Source of the DNA: Proteobacteria bacterium UBA6908
GTDB taxonomy: Bacteria; Pseudomonadota; Gammaproteobacteria; Acidiferrobacterales; UBA6901
Length of the DNA: 11,845 nucleotides
Assembly (NCBI GenBank): GCA_002451085.1
Contig: DKBE01000015.1
Location: forward strand, 8,057-19,901
Direction: 5' to 3'
This document shows, in pieces, positions 1 to 9,284 of this stretch. Made by a program: the position numbers and the translations under genes. Every line of letters begins with the position of its first letter. Within the stretch, counting starts at the first letter, position 1. Below the pieces are notes generated by a model that saw only the letters and a program-made list of their open reading frames with translations, was not told the origin of the DNA and made no database searches.

Positions 1-1152
1 TTCATGGTGGCGCGCATGTCACCGTTGTACGAACTGTCCGAGACCGCGCTGTCTGTCATTCTCGTGATCGGGGCCCTGACCGCGTTCTTTATGGGTCTGA
101 TCGGCATTGTGCAGAACGATATAAAGCGGGTAGTGGCCTATTCGACACTTTCCCAGCTGGGTTATATGACCGTAGCCCTTGGGGCTTCAGCCTATTCGGC
201 CGCAATCTTTCATTTGATGACCCACGCGTTTTTCAAGGCACTGCTCTTCCTCGGTGCAGGTTCCGTGATCATGGCCATGCACCATGAGCAGGACATGACA
301 AAAATGGGTGGCCTGAAGAAGTACATGCCATTCACTTTCATCACGGCCTGGGTGGGCACGCTGGCGCTGGTCGGGTTCCCCGGAGCGGCTGGTTTCTTTT
401 CCAAGGACATGATTATCGAGGCGGTCCATCATGCACACCGGCCGGGCGCCACGTTTGCCTACGTGCTGGTGCTCTGTGGCGTGTTTGTTACCTCGTTCTA
501 CAGTTTCCGGTTGCTGTTCTTGACGTATTACGGGCAGCCGCGCATGGATGAGCACACCCGTCAGCATCTGCACGAATCTCCCGCCGTGGTGGTGATTCCG
601 TTACTGCTGTTGGCGGTACCGTCACTGGTGGCTGGGTGGTTGTACATTGACCCGATGTTGTTCGGGAAATTCTTTGCCGGCGCGATCCATGTCGATCCGG
701 CGCACGATGCGCTCAAGACGCTCGGGGTCGAGTTTCACAAGAATGAAGGCTTCGCCGAGTTACGCATGATGTTCCATGGTTTCCAGACCATACCGTTCCT
801 GTTGCTGCTCGGCGGGTTTGGCCTCGCCTGGCTCTTCTATATTCGCGATCCGCGTCTGGCGGACATGGCACGCTCGCGCCTGCAAGTTATCTATAGCGTG
901 CTGCAGCGAAAATACGGGTTCGATGACTTCTATCAGGCCGTATTCGCTGGCGGTGCCCGCCGTCTGGGCAGCCTGTTCTGGCGATATGGCGATGTTAAGG
1001 CGATTGATGGCACCGTGGTCAACGGTACCGCCCGGCTGATCGGCTGGATTGCTTCCGTCGCCCGGCATGTGCAGTCCGGCTATATCTATCACTACGCATT
1101 TGCCATGATTCTCGGGTTGTTCCTGCTCATCACCTTTTTCCTGCACCGCTGA
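1..1152 (+). CDS. nuoL: NADH-quinone oxidoreductase subunit L (NuoL), 3' part
   Basis: NuoL is the most distal of the three antiporter-like membrane subunits of respiratory complex I in the inner membrane. It couples NADH oxidation and quinone reduction to proton translocation and carries the long lateral amphipathic helix. The window opens in frame at codon TTC; 383 residues are visible up to TGA at 1150-1152. By comparison with E. coli NuoL from memory, roughly the first 260 residues lie upstream. Seen here: a DIKRVVAYST segment (visible residues 40-49), HLMTHAFFKALLF (71-83) with the conserved His and Lys of the proton channel, and GFFSKD (131-136) with the terminal channel lysine. A series of hydrophobic segments follows, then a final transmembrane anchor ending in FFLHR. 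Key residues are intact and there is no frameshift. The stop is 12 bases before nuoM, so the two are in one operon. The ATG at 4 is internal, not the start. Confidence 0.97.
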   Translation, partial: FMVARMSPLYELSETALSVILVIGALTAFFMGLIGIVQNDIKRVVAYSTLSQLGYMTVALGASAYSAAIFHLMTHAFFKALLFLGAGSVIMAMHHEQDMTKMGGLKKYMPFTFITAWVGTLALVGFPGAAGFFSKDMIIEAVHHAHRPGATFAYVLVLCGVFVTSFYSFRLLFLTYYGQPRMDEHTRQHLHESPAVVVIPLLLLAVPSLVAGWLYIDPMLFGKFFAGAIHVDPAHDALKTLGVEFHKNEGFAELRMMFHGFQTIPFLLLLGGFGLAWLFYIRDPRLADMARSRLQVIYSVLQRKYGFDDFYQAVFAGGARRLGSLFWRYGDVKAIDGTVVNGTARLIGWIASVARHVQSGYIYHYAFAMILGLFLLITFFLHR

Positions 1153-1164
1153 CGGACGCCGACC

Positions 1165-2664
1165 ATGCTGACCCAGAATCTCCTGAGCATAGCGATCTGG
1201 CTACCGATCATCGGCGGGCTGGTCGTCCTGGCCACTGGCGGCGACGACCGTGCACCGGTTGCCCGGCTGATCAGCCTGGTGGTAGCAGTGCTCACGTTCC
1301 TGGTCACGTTACCGCTCTACCAGCATTTCAATCTGCACACATCGGCCATGCAGTATGTCGAAATGCGTGAATGGATCCCGCAGTTCAATGTCAATTACCA
1401 CCTGGGCGTAGACGGAATCTCGCTGTTGCTGGTGTTGCTGACAAGCTTCACGTCCATCCTCGTGGTCATCGCCGGCTGGCAGGTGATTCAGGAAAAGGTG
1501 GCCCAGTACCTGGCGGCATTCCTGGTCATGGAAGGGCTGATGATCGGCGTGTTCAGCGCGCTCGACGCCATCCTGTTCTATGTGTTCTGGGAAGCCATGC
1601 TGATTCCGATGTTCATCATCATCGGTATGTGGGGTGGACCGAATCGGGTCTACGCCACCATCAAGTTCTTCCTGTATACCTTGCTTGGTTCGGTGTTGAT
1701 GCTGGTCGCACTTCTGTATATGTACTTCAAGGCTGGCAAAAGCTTCGACATCCAGACCTATTACGCTCTCAAGCTGACACTCACTGAACAGGTGCTCATT
1801 TTCTTTGCATTCTTTGCCGCCTTTGCGGTCAAGGTACCGATGTGGCCGGTGCATACCTGGCTTCCTGATGCCCATGTTGAGGCCCCGACCGGAGGCTCGG
1901 TGGTGCTGGCGGCGATCATGCTCAAGATGGGTGCTTACGGCTTCATCCGGTTTACGTTGCCGATTCTGCCGGATGCCTCGCACGAGTTGGCGTGGTTCAT
2001 GATTGCGTTGTCACTGGTCGCCATTGTCTACATCGGACTGGTGGCACTGGTGCAGGAAGACATGAAGAAGCTGATCGCGTACTCGTCGATCGCGCACATG
2101 GGGTTCGTGACACTCGGTTTCTTCGTCTTCAATGCCCAGGGCGTGGAAGGTGCATTGATCCAGATGATCTCGCACGGCTTCGTGTCTGGCGCCTTGTTTC
2201 TGTGCGTGGGCGTCCTGTATGACCGGATGCACTCGCGGATGATCAAGGACTATGGCGGCGTCGTGAACCGCATGCCGGTGTTCGCCGCGTTGATGATGCT
2301 GTTTGCCATGGCCAATGCCGGATTGCCGGGGACCTCCGGGTTTGTCGGCGAGTTTCTGGTTATTCTCGGCGCTTTCCAGGCGAACTTCTGGATTGCCTTC
2401 CTGGCGGCCACGACGCTTATCTTCGGTGCCGCCTATACCCTGTGGATGGTCAAGCGCGTCATCTTCGGCAAGGTGGCCAATGATCATGTTGCTGAGCTGA
2501 ATGACATTAATGGACGGGAGGGGTTGTTTCTGGCGATCCTGGCGGCGGCGGTACTGGTCATGGGAGTCTGGCCGGCACCGTTCCTGGATGTCATGCACAC
2601 GTCGGTGGATGAGTTGTTGCGTCAGGCGACCACCACCAAGATTCCACTGTTGACTGCACGCTGA
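1165..2664 (+). CDS. nuoM: NADH-quinone oxidoreductase subunit M (NuoM)
   Basis: This is the middle antiporter-like proton-pumping subunit of complex I, an integral inner-membrane protein. It has 499 residues, against about 509 in E. coli. Conserved features visible: GVDGISLLLVLLT near residue 81, FWEAMLIPMF with the channel glutamate at E143, KVPMWPVHTWLPDAH with lysine K223, IMLKMGAYGF with K254, the AYSSIAHMGF segment near 305-314, and LPGTSGFVGEF near 387-397. These match the E144, K234 and K265 positions of the E. coli protein as I remember them. Hydrophobic helices run through the whole protein, as expected for 14 transmembrane segments. The ATG at 1165 follows nuoL by 12 bases. No strong Shine-Dalgarno sequence precedes it, so translation is probably coupled to nuoL. 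It lies between nuoL and nuoN, the usual order. Nothing is odd or missing. Confidence 0.98.
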   Translation: MLTQNLLSIAIWLPIIGGLVVLATGGDDRAPVARLISLVVAVLTFLVTLPLYQHFNLHTSAMQYVEMREWIPQFNVNYHLGVDGISLLLVLLTSFTSILVVIAGWQVIQEKVAQYLAAFLVMEGLMIGVFSALDAILFYVFWEAMLIPMFIIIGMWGGPNRVYATIKFFLYTLLGSVLMLVALLYMYFKAGKSFDIQTYYALKLTLTEQVLIFFAFFAAFAVKVPMWPVHTWLPDAHVEAPTGGSVVLAAIMLKMGAYGFIRFTLPILPDASHELAWFMIALSLVAIVYIGLVALVQEDMKKLIAYSSIAHMGFVTLGFFVFNAQGVEGALIQMISHGFVSGALFLCVGVLYDRMHSRMIKDYGGVVNRMPVFAALMMLFAMANAGLPGTSGFVGEFLVILGAFQANFWIAFLAATTLIFGAAYTLWMVKRVIFGKVANDHVAELNDINGREGLFLAILAAAVLVMGVWPAPFLDVMHTSVDELLRQATTTKIPLLTAR

Positions 2665-2677
2665 ACCGAGGAAGGCC

Positions 2678-4120
2678 ATGACACCGTATCTGACCAGCCT
2701 TGCTCCCGCCTATCCGGAGCTGTTTGTTTTCTCGATGGCGTGCGTGATCCTTATGCTCGATCTGTTTCTGAGCGAGCAACGCCGGTTTATCACCTGCGGA
2801 TTGTCGCTGCTGACACTGGTGGGTGCGGCTGCACTGACTCTGCAGAACTTCGGTGCCGCCGGCAGTCTGTACGGCGGCATGTTTGTGGATGACTTGATGG
2901 CCGATACCCTCAAGCTGGCCATGTACACGGTCCTGTTTTTCGTGCTGGTGTATTCGCGCGACTACCTTGGATCGCGCGGCATGTACCGGGGTGAGTATTT
3001 CGTGCTCGCGCTGTTCGGCGTGACTGGCATGATGATCATGATCTCGGCCGGCCACATGCTGACCCTCTACCTGGGTCTGGAGCTGCTGTCGCTCAGCCTG
3101 TATGCCATGGTGGCCATGCAGCGCGATTCCGTTCCGGCCACGGAAGCGGCCATGAAATACTTCGTGCTCGGCGCCCTGGCCTCCGGCATGCTGCTCTATG
3201 GCCTGTCCATGGTTTACGGGGCGACCGGTTCGCTGGATCTGGCGGCAGTGCGCAAGACCATTGGCGCCATGAAACCGGACAACATGATCCTGATTTTCGG
3301 TCTGGTGTTCGTGATCGTCGGATTGTCCTTCAAGTTGGGTGCGGTGCCGTTCCACATGTGGGTGCCGGATGTGTATCACGGTGCGCCCACCTCGGTCACT
3401 CTGTATCTGTCCACGGCCCCCAAGCTGGCGGCGTTCGCCATGTTCATGCGGCTGCTGGTGGGTGGGCTTGAAGGGCTGGCCGAATCCTGGCAGCCGATAT
3501 TGACGATTCTGGCGCTATTATCGCTGGCAGTCGGCAACATCATTGCCATTGCCCAGACCAATCTCAAACGGATGCTGGCCTATTCCGCCATCGCCCATAT
3601 GGGTTTTTTCCTGCTCGCGATTCTGACGGCCGGTCCGAATGGATACGGTTCGGCCATGTTCTACATCCTGATCTATGTCGTCATGAGCCTCGGGGCGTTC
3701 GGGCTGGTGAGCTTGCTATCACGTCCTGGCTTTGAGGCAGACCAGCTCGAAGACTATAAGGGACTGAATCAGCGGCACCCGTGGCTCGCCTTCCTGATGC
3801 TAATCACCATGTTTTCGATGGCCGGAGTGCCACCCACTGCCGGTTTCTATGCCAAGTTGCTGGTCATCCAGTCGCTGATCGACGGTGGGCTGGTATGGCT
3901 GGCTGCCGTGGCCGTGATGTTTTCGGTCATCGGGGCGTATTACTACCTGCGTGTCGTCAAGCTCATGTATTTTGACAAACCGACCGACAGCGCGCCGATC
4001 ACGGCCGGGACTGATGTGCGGGTGATGTTCAGCCTCAACGCGCTCGCACTGCTAGCCATCATCCCGTGGGTGGGCAGCCTCATGGACCTGTGTGTCCGTG
4101 CCATCCGTGCAATTGTTTGA
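2678..4120 (+). CDS. nuoN: NADH-quinone oxidoreductase subunit N (NuoN)
   Basis: This is the third antiporter-like subunit of complex I, closest to the quinone-binding arm in the membrane domain, and pumps protons. It has 480 residues against about 485 in E. coli. Visible hallmarks are the channel glutamate in GLELLSLSLYAM (E135), KLGAVPFHMWVPDVYHGAP with lysine K219, STAPKLAAF with K249, NLKRMLAYSAIAHMGF around 295-310, and GVPPTAGFYAKL with K393. These correspond to the E133, K217, K247 and K395 positions in E. coli. The ATG at 2678 has a good Shine-Dalgarno, GAGGAAGG, just upstream (2668-2675), 13 bases after the nuoM stop. This is the last nuo gene, as usual. No clear rho-independent terminator follows, so some transcription may run on into the tRNA. 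Confidence 0.98.
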   Translation: MTPYLTSLAPAYPELFVFSMACVILMLDLFLSEQRRFITCGLSLLTLVGAAALTLQNFGAAGSLYGGMFVDDLMADTLKLAMYTVLFFVLVYSRDYLGSRGMYRGEYFVLALFGVTGMMIMISAGHMLTLYLGLELLSLSLYAMVAMQRDSVPATEAAMKYFVLGALASGMLLYGLSMVYGATGSLDLAAVRKTIGAMKPDNMILIFGLVFVIVGLSFKLGAVPFHMWVPDVYHGAPTSVTLYLSTAPKLAAFAMFMRLLVGGLEGLAESWQPILTILALLSLAVGNIIAIAQTNLKRMLAYSAIAHMGFFLLAILTAGPNGYGSAMFYILIYVVMSLGAFGLVSLLSRPGFEADQLEDYKGLNQRHPWLAFLMLITMFSMAGVPPTAGFYAKLLVIQSLIDGGLVWLAAVAVMFSVIGAYYYLRVVKLMYFDKPTDSAPITAGTDVRVMFSLNALALLAIIPWVGSLMDLCVRAIRAIV

Positions 4121-4148
4121 TTGCCCGATCACCAATACTTTATATAAG
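4121..4148 (+). promoter_or_regulatory. Candidate distal promoter upstream of the initiator tRNA
   Basis: The element TATAAG at 4143-4148 (inside TATATAAG) matches five of six bases of the sigma70 -10 consensus. TTGCCC at 4121-4126 lies 16 bases upstream as a weak -35; TTGATT at 4117-4122 is an alternative at 18 bases from TATATA. It sits directly after the nuoN stop in an A/T-rich patch that stands out from its surroundings. It would form the upstream member of a tandem pair with the better promoter at 4162-4190. The -35 is poor, so this is a candidate only. Confidence 0.35.
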
Positions 4149-4161
4149 CCCCTGATCGACC

Positions 4162-4190
4162 TTGAACTCGCCCTGACCAGCCGGTATAGT
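4162..4190 (+). promoter_or_regulatory. Sigma70 promoter of the tRNA-fMet/rimP-nusA operon
   Basis: TTGAAC (4162-4167) and TATAGT (4185-4190) are separated by exactly 17 bases, the optimal spacing. Transcription should start near 4196-4197, leaving a short 5' leader of about six bases before the mature tRNA, to be removed by RNase P. The -10 is followed by a GC-rich discriminator, GCGCCGC. Such discriminators are typical of stable-RNA promoters under stringent (ppGpp/DksA) control, so growth-rate regulation is inferred. Position just before the initiator tRNA matches the metY promoter of E. coli. Confidence 0.82.
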
Positions 4191-4202
4191 GCGCCGCTCT
4201 GT

Positions 4203-4279
4203 TGCGGGGTGGAGCAGTCTGGCAGCTCGTCGGGCTCATAACCCGAAGGTCGCAGGTTCAAATCCTGCCCCCGCTACCA
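4203..4279 (+). tRNA. metY: Initiator tRNA-fMet (anticodon CAT), metY-type locus
   Basis: A 77-base cloverleaf with encoded CCA: acceptor TGCGGGG/CCCCGCT, D arm GGAGCAGTCTGGCAGCTC, anticodon stem TCGGG/CCCGA around loop CTCATAA, variable AGGTC, T stem GCAGG/CCTGC with loop TTCAAAT, discriminator A, then CCA. The initiator hallmarks are present. Three consecutive G:C pairs lie next to the anticodon loop, needed for selection in the 30S P site. There is a purine-pyrimidine 11:24 pair (A11:U24). Bases 1 and 72 do not pair, a condition for formylation by methionyl-tRNA formyltransferase and for avoiding elongation. The mismatch here is U1.U72 instead of C1.A72. It lies first in the rimP-nusA-infB operon, as metY does in E. 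coli, and is preceded by a strong promoter. Confidence 0.98.
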
Positions 4280-4291
4280 ATTATTTTTAAC

Positions 4292-4314
4292 CAGCCTCGC
4301 CCGGTGCGAGGCTG
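4292..4314 (+). terminator. Hairpin after tRNA-fMet (weak terminator or processing stem)
   Basis: A perfect 9-bp stem CAGCCTCGC/GCGAGGCTG with a 5-base loop CCGGT starts 13 bases after the tRNA CCA end. The following tract, TGTCGTTTCT, is only moderately T-rich, so termination would be partial at best. The AT-rich stretch ATTATTTTTAA between the tRNA and the stem would be a natural RNase E entry site for freeing the tRNA 3' end. In E. coli the metY-rimP interval also combines termination and RNase cleavage to set the tRNA-to-mRNA ratio; a similar role here is inferred. Confidence 0.5.
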
Positions 4315-4332
4315 TGTCGTTTCTGGGCAGGC

Positions 4333-4361
4333 TTGCCGCTTCGTTGATTTTATGTTAAAAG
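4333..4361 (+). promoter_or_regulatory. Weak candidate promoter for rimP
   Basis: TTGCCG (4333-4338) and TAAAAG (4356-4361) lie 17 bases apart, and a TG at 4353-4354 gives an extended -10. Each hexamer matches four of six consensus bases. It would start transcription near 4368, after the tRNA and before the rimP leader hairpin, allowing mRNA synthesis independent of the tRNA. The match is mediocre and may be chance in this AT-rich patch. Confidence 0.22.
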
Positions 4362-4394
4362 ACGGCCGGTTAGCGAAGGTTTGGCTGTTTTTCG

Positions 4395-4426
4395 AGAAGT
4401 GGGCCGCGTGCCCACTTTTGCGTTTC
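4395..4426 (+). terminator. rimP leader hairpin: attenuator-like intrinsic terminator
   Basis: AAGTGGGC (4397-4404) pairs perfectly with GCCCACTT (4410-4417) around loop CGCGT. An added G.U and A-U pair gives 10 bp, followed by TTTTGCGTTT. The stem ends only about 20 bases before the rimP ATG, so termination would occur just ahead of the ribosome binding site. A short GTGGGC/GCCCAC hairpin with a T tract in this exact position is, from memory, the known gammaproteobacterial rimP leader, described as a premature terminator. A role in attenuating rimP-nusA-infB, perhaps by NusA itself, is inferred. The T tract is interrupted by GCG, so efficiency may be modest. Confidence 0.65.
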
Positions 4427-4439
4427 TGGGGCTGGAAAG

Positions 4440-4895
4440 ATGCGGGTCACCTTGGCCGGATTGCGCGACATGCTCGAGCCGGGGATCCGGGCCCTCGGGT
4501 TTGAGTTGGTTGATGTGGAGTACACGCGAGTCGGTGGACAGAATGTGCTGCGGATCTATATCGACCATCCGCAAGGCATCACGGTTGACCACTGTGCTGC
4601 TGTGAGCCGGCAAGTGAGTGCCGTGCTGGATGTGGAGGATCCGATACCCGAGGCCTATGTCCTCGAAGTGTCGTCTCCGGGTCTGGACCGGCCGCTGGTC
4701 AAGCGTGACGACTTTGCGCGCTATGCCGGTGAGACGATCAAGGTCAGGATGCGGGAAGCAGTGCTCGGGCGCAAGAATTTCAAGGGCACGCTGGTCGGTG
4801 TGGAAAATGATGTCGTGCTGGTGGATGTGGATCAGGAACGTCACCGCCTGCCGATTCAGGGTATCGAGCGAGCGCGGCTCGTGCCACGGTGGTGA
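4440..4895 (+). CDS. rimP: Ribosome maturation factor RimP
   Basis: RimP (formerly YhbC/P15a) is a cytoplasmic factor needed for assembly of the 30S subunit, acting early on the S12/S19 regions of the head and body. The 151-residue protein matches the roughly 150 residues of the E. coli homologue. The N-terminal alpha/beta domain covers about residues 1-83, with ALGFELVDVEY near 18-28, LRIYID near 37-42 and the family signature LEVSSPGLDRPL (74-85). A C-terminal Sm-like barrel follows and ends in LVPRW. The ATG at 4440 puts 20 residues before the ALG motif's glycine, exactly as in E. coli. It is preceded by GGGG at 4428-4431 and by an attenuator-like hairpin. nusA begins 18 bases downstream. 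In this operon the gene is normally the first protein-coding member. Confidence 0.97.
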   Translation: MRVTLAGLRDMLEPGIRALGFELVDVEYTRVGGQNVLRIYIDHPQGITVDHCAAVSRQVSAVLDVEDPIPEAYVLEVSSPGLDRPLVKRDDFARYAGETIKVRMREAVLGRKNFKGTLVGVENDVVLVDVDQERHRLPIQGIERARLVPRW

Positions 4896-4913
4896 GTGGT
4901 TTTGGAGGCTTGA

Positions 4914-6413
4914 ATGACGAACGAAATTCTGATGGTGGTGGACGCCGTTTCGCGCGAGAAGGGCGTGGAGCGTGAAGTAATCTTCGGTGCGCTGGAGGCG
5001 GCGTTGGCCACGGCCACACGCAAGCGTCACAAGGAAGATATTGATGTGCGTGTCTCCATCCACCGTGACACCGGCGAGTATGACACTTTTCGCCGCTGGG
5101 AAGTCCTGGACGACGAAGCCGAGAATTTCGAATTCCCGAGCCGTCAGATTCTGCTCAGTTACGCGCACCAGAAGAACCCCGATATTCAGATCGGCGAATA
5201 CATTGAAGAGCCAATCGAACCAGTCGAATTCGGCCGGATTGCCGCGCAGGCGGCCAAGCAGGTCATCGTCCAGAAAGTTCGTGAGGCCGAGCGCGAGCAG
5301 GTAGTCAGCCAATTCAAGGATCGCAAGGGCACGCTGGTGACCGGTGTCGTGAAGCGCATGGAGCGCGGCGATGTAATCATTGATCTTGGCAGTGCCGAGG
5401 CGTTGCTACCGAAAACAGCCATGATTCCACACGAAGGCCTGCGTCCGGGTGACCGTATTCGCGCCTACCTGGAGGACGTGCACTCCACTCCACGTGGCCC
5501 GCAGCTGTTTCTGTCACGTACGGCGCCGCAACTGGTCATCGAACTGTTCAAGCTGGAAGTTCCCGAAGCCGGCGAAGGGCTGGTGCTGATTCATGGTGCG
5601 GCCCGTGATCCGGGGTTGCGTGCCAAGATTGCCGTGAGCTCGAAAGATCCGCGCATCGATCCGATCGGTGCCTGCGTTGGCATGCGCGGCATGCGCGTGC
5701 AGAGCGTTTCCAACGAACTGGCGGGTGAGCGCGTCGACATTATTCACTTTTCCCCGGACCCGGCGCAGTTCGTGATCAACTCTTTGGCCCCGGCCGAGGT
5801 GAAGTCGATCGTCGTAGACGAAGAACTGCACGCCATGGACGTGATCGTGGACGAGGCACAGCTGTCGCAAGCCATCGGTCGCGGTGGTCAGAACGTGCGC
5901 CTGGCTTCGGAGTTGTCCGGCTGGGAGCTCAATATCATGACCGAGCAGGCCGCCATGGAAAAAGGCGAAGGCGAGGCGGAAGCCGCCAAACAACTGTTCA
6001 TTGATCAGCTGGGCGTGGAGGAAGACGTCGCGGAGATTCTCGTACGCGAGGGATTCACCACGCTCGACGAAGTGGCCTATGTCCCCAAGCAGGAAATGGC
6101 CGAGATCGAGGAATTTGACGAAGAGATCGTCGAAGCGCTGCGTTCACGCGCCCGGGATGTGCTGTTGACCAAGGCCATCGCACTGGAGGAAAAAATCGAC
6201 ATGGCCGAACCGGCTGCGGATCTGCTCGGAATGGAGGGCATGGATGAACATACCGCGCGACTGCTGGCCAGCCATGGCATCAAAACCATGGAAGAGCTCG
6301 CTGAGCAGGCGGTAGACGATCTCCTGGAGATCGAAGGCATGGACGAGGAGCGCGCCAAGCAGCTGATCATGACAGCGCGCGCACCCTGGTTCAGCAATAC
6401 GGCAGAAGGATAA
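4914..6413 (+). CDS. nusA: Transcription elongation/termination/antitermination factor NusA
   Basis: NusA binds RNA polymerase beta and the exit channel, stimulates pausing and hairpin termination, and joins antitermination complexes such as those on rRNA operons. It has 499 residues, against 495 in E. coli. In order: N-terminal RNAP-binding domain (about 1-125, with DTFRRW and AKQVIVQKVREAER), S1 domain (about 136-200, KGTLVTGVVKRMERGDVIIDLG), KH1 with GMRG at 256-259, and KH2 with GRGG at 322-325. Two C-terminal acidic repeats follow: AR1 about 366-430 and AR2 about 440-494, ending PWF. The double AR tail is a proteobacterial feature; AR2 contacts the alpha C-terminal domain and relieves autoinhibition. 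The ATG at 4914 has GGAGG at 4904-4908. The gene lies between rimP and infB. NusA is known to feed back on this operon in E. coli, which fits the leader hairpins seen here. Confidence 0.98.
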   Translation: MTNEILMVVDAVSREKGVEREVIFGALEAALATATRKRHKEDIDVRVSIHRDTGEYDTFRRWEVLDDEAENFEFPSRQILLSYAHQKNPDIQIGEYIEEPIEPVEFGRIAAQAAKQVIVQKVREAEREQVVSQFKDRKGTLVTGVVKRMERGDVIIDLGSAEALLPKTAMIPHEGLRPGDRIRAYLEDVHSTPRGPQLFLSRTAPQLVIELFKLEVPEAGEGLVLIHGAARDPGLRAKIAVSSKDPRIDPIGACVGMRGMRVQSVSNELAGERVDIIHFSPDPAQFVINSLAPAEVKSIVVDEELHAMDVIVDEAQLSQAIGRGGQNVRLASELSGWELNIMTEQAAMEKGEGEAEAAKQLFIDQLGVEEDVAEILVREGFTTLDEVAYVPKQEMAEIEEFDEEIVEALRSRARDVLLTKAIALEEKIDMAEPAADLLGMEGMDEHTARLLASHGIKTMEELAEQAVDDLLEIEGMDEERAKQLIMTARAPWFSNTAEG

Positions 6414-6434
6414 CGGCGAGACTGAATCGATATT

Positions 6435-8843
<2,409 letters not shown>

Positions 8844-8897
8844 CACAGCCCGCTTCGGGGTCCAATTCCGAAACGGTCTGATTGAGGTTGACTATCC

Positions 8898-9257
8898 ATG
8901 CGCAAAGACACCGGCCGAACCCGCAAGATCGGCGAACTGATACAACGTGAGCTGGCCGTCATCATTCCGCGCGAGGTAGGTGATCCGCGCGCCGCCCAGA
9001 CCACGCTGACCGCCGTGGACGTCGCGCCTGATCTGTCGAATGCCAAGGTGTTCGTCACCCACCTCGGTGGGGAGGAACAGGGCAAGGCCGCAGTCGCGGC
9101 GCTCAATCACGCCGCTGGTTTCCTGCGCCACCGCCTGCGCGAGCGGGTGATTCTGCGACATGTCCCGGAGCTGCGCTTTCACTACGACGCCTCCATCGAA
9201 CGTGGCGACACCATCGAGCGCCTGTTGGCCAAGGCGCGTTCCGAGCGTACCCAGTAA
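8898..9257 (+). CDS. rbfA: Ribosome-binding factor A (RbfA)
   Basis: RbfA is a small KH-like protein that binds the 30S subunit near the 16S helix 1 region, helps late maturation of the 5' end and supports growth in the cold. It has 119 residues against 133 in E. coli; the shorter length is at the poorly conserved C-terminal tail. Visible features: an N-terminal helix with RKIGELIQRELAVII (residues 9-23), DPR (29-31), AKVFVT (49-54), the helix-kink-helix AxG as AAG at 72-74 followed by FLRHRLRERV, and VPELRFHYDASIERG (89-103), the family signature. The ATG at 8898 follows GAGG (8884-8887). The 54-base gap after infB shows no convincing promoter or terminator. truB follows after 24 bases. Confidence 0.96.
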   Translation: MRKDTGRTRKIGELIQRELAVIIPREVGDPRAAQTTLTAVDVAPDLSNAKVFVTHLGGEEQGKAAVAALNHAAGFLRHRLRERVILRHVPELRFHYDASIERGDTIERLLAKARSERTQ

Positions 9258-9270
9258 CAACATCCTTTCC

Positions 9271-9284
9271 CGAGGTTCATCGTG
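9271..9284 (+). promoter_or_regulatory. Ribosome binding site fixing the GTG start of truB
   Basis: CGAGG at 9271-9275 lies six bases before GTG at 9282. No in-frame ATG exists near the N terminus, and the GTG start gives MSRAHRE, which lines up with the MSRPRRR start of E. coli TruB. Confidence 0.8.

Noticed and set aside
4125..4158. Inverted repeat CGATCA/TGATCG flanking TATATA after nuoN, as terminator or operator
   Set aside because: It is only six pairs with a 22-base loop and no T tract. GATC-containing hexamers recur easily by chance.
4202..4504. Plus-strand open frame of 100 codons starting in the tRNA and running into rimP
   Set aside because: It begins inside tRNA-fMet and overlaps rimP in another frame. 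Composition looks non-coding, and the leader hairpins explain the interval better.
4350..5312. Minus-strand open frame (320 codons) opposite rimP and the start of nusA
   Set aside because: This is a shadow of rimP and nusA, with no motif and no operon context on that strand.
8844..8897. Small hairpins (CCCG-CTT-CGGG at 8849-8859 and CCG-AAA-CGG at 8868-8876) between infB and rbfA
   Set aside because: Stems of four and three pairs without a T tract are too weak to call a terminator or regulatory element.
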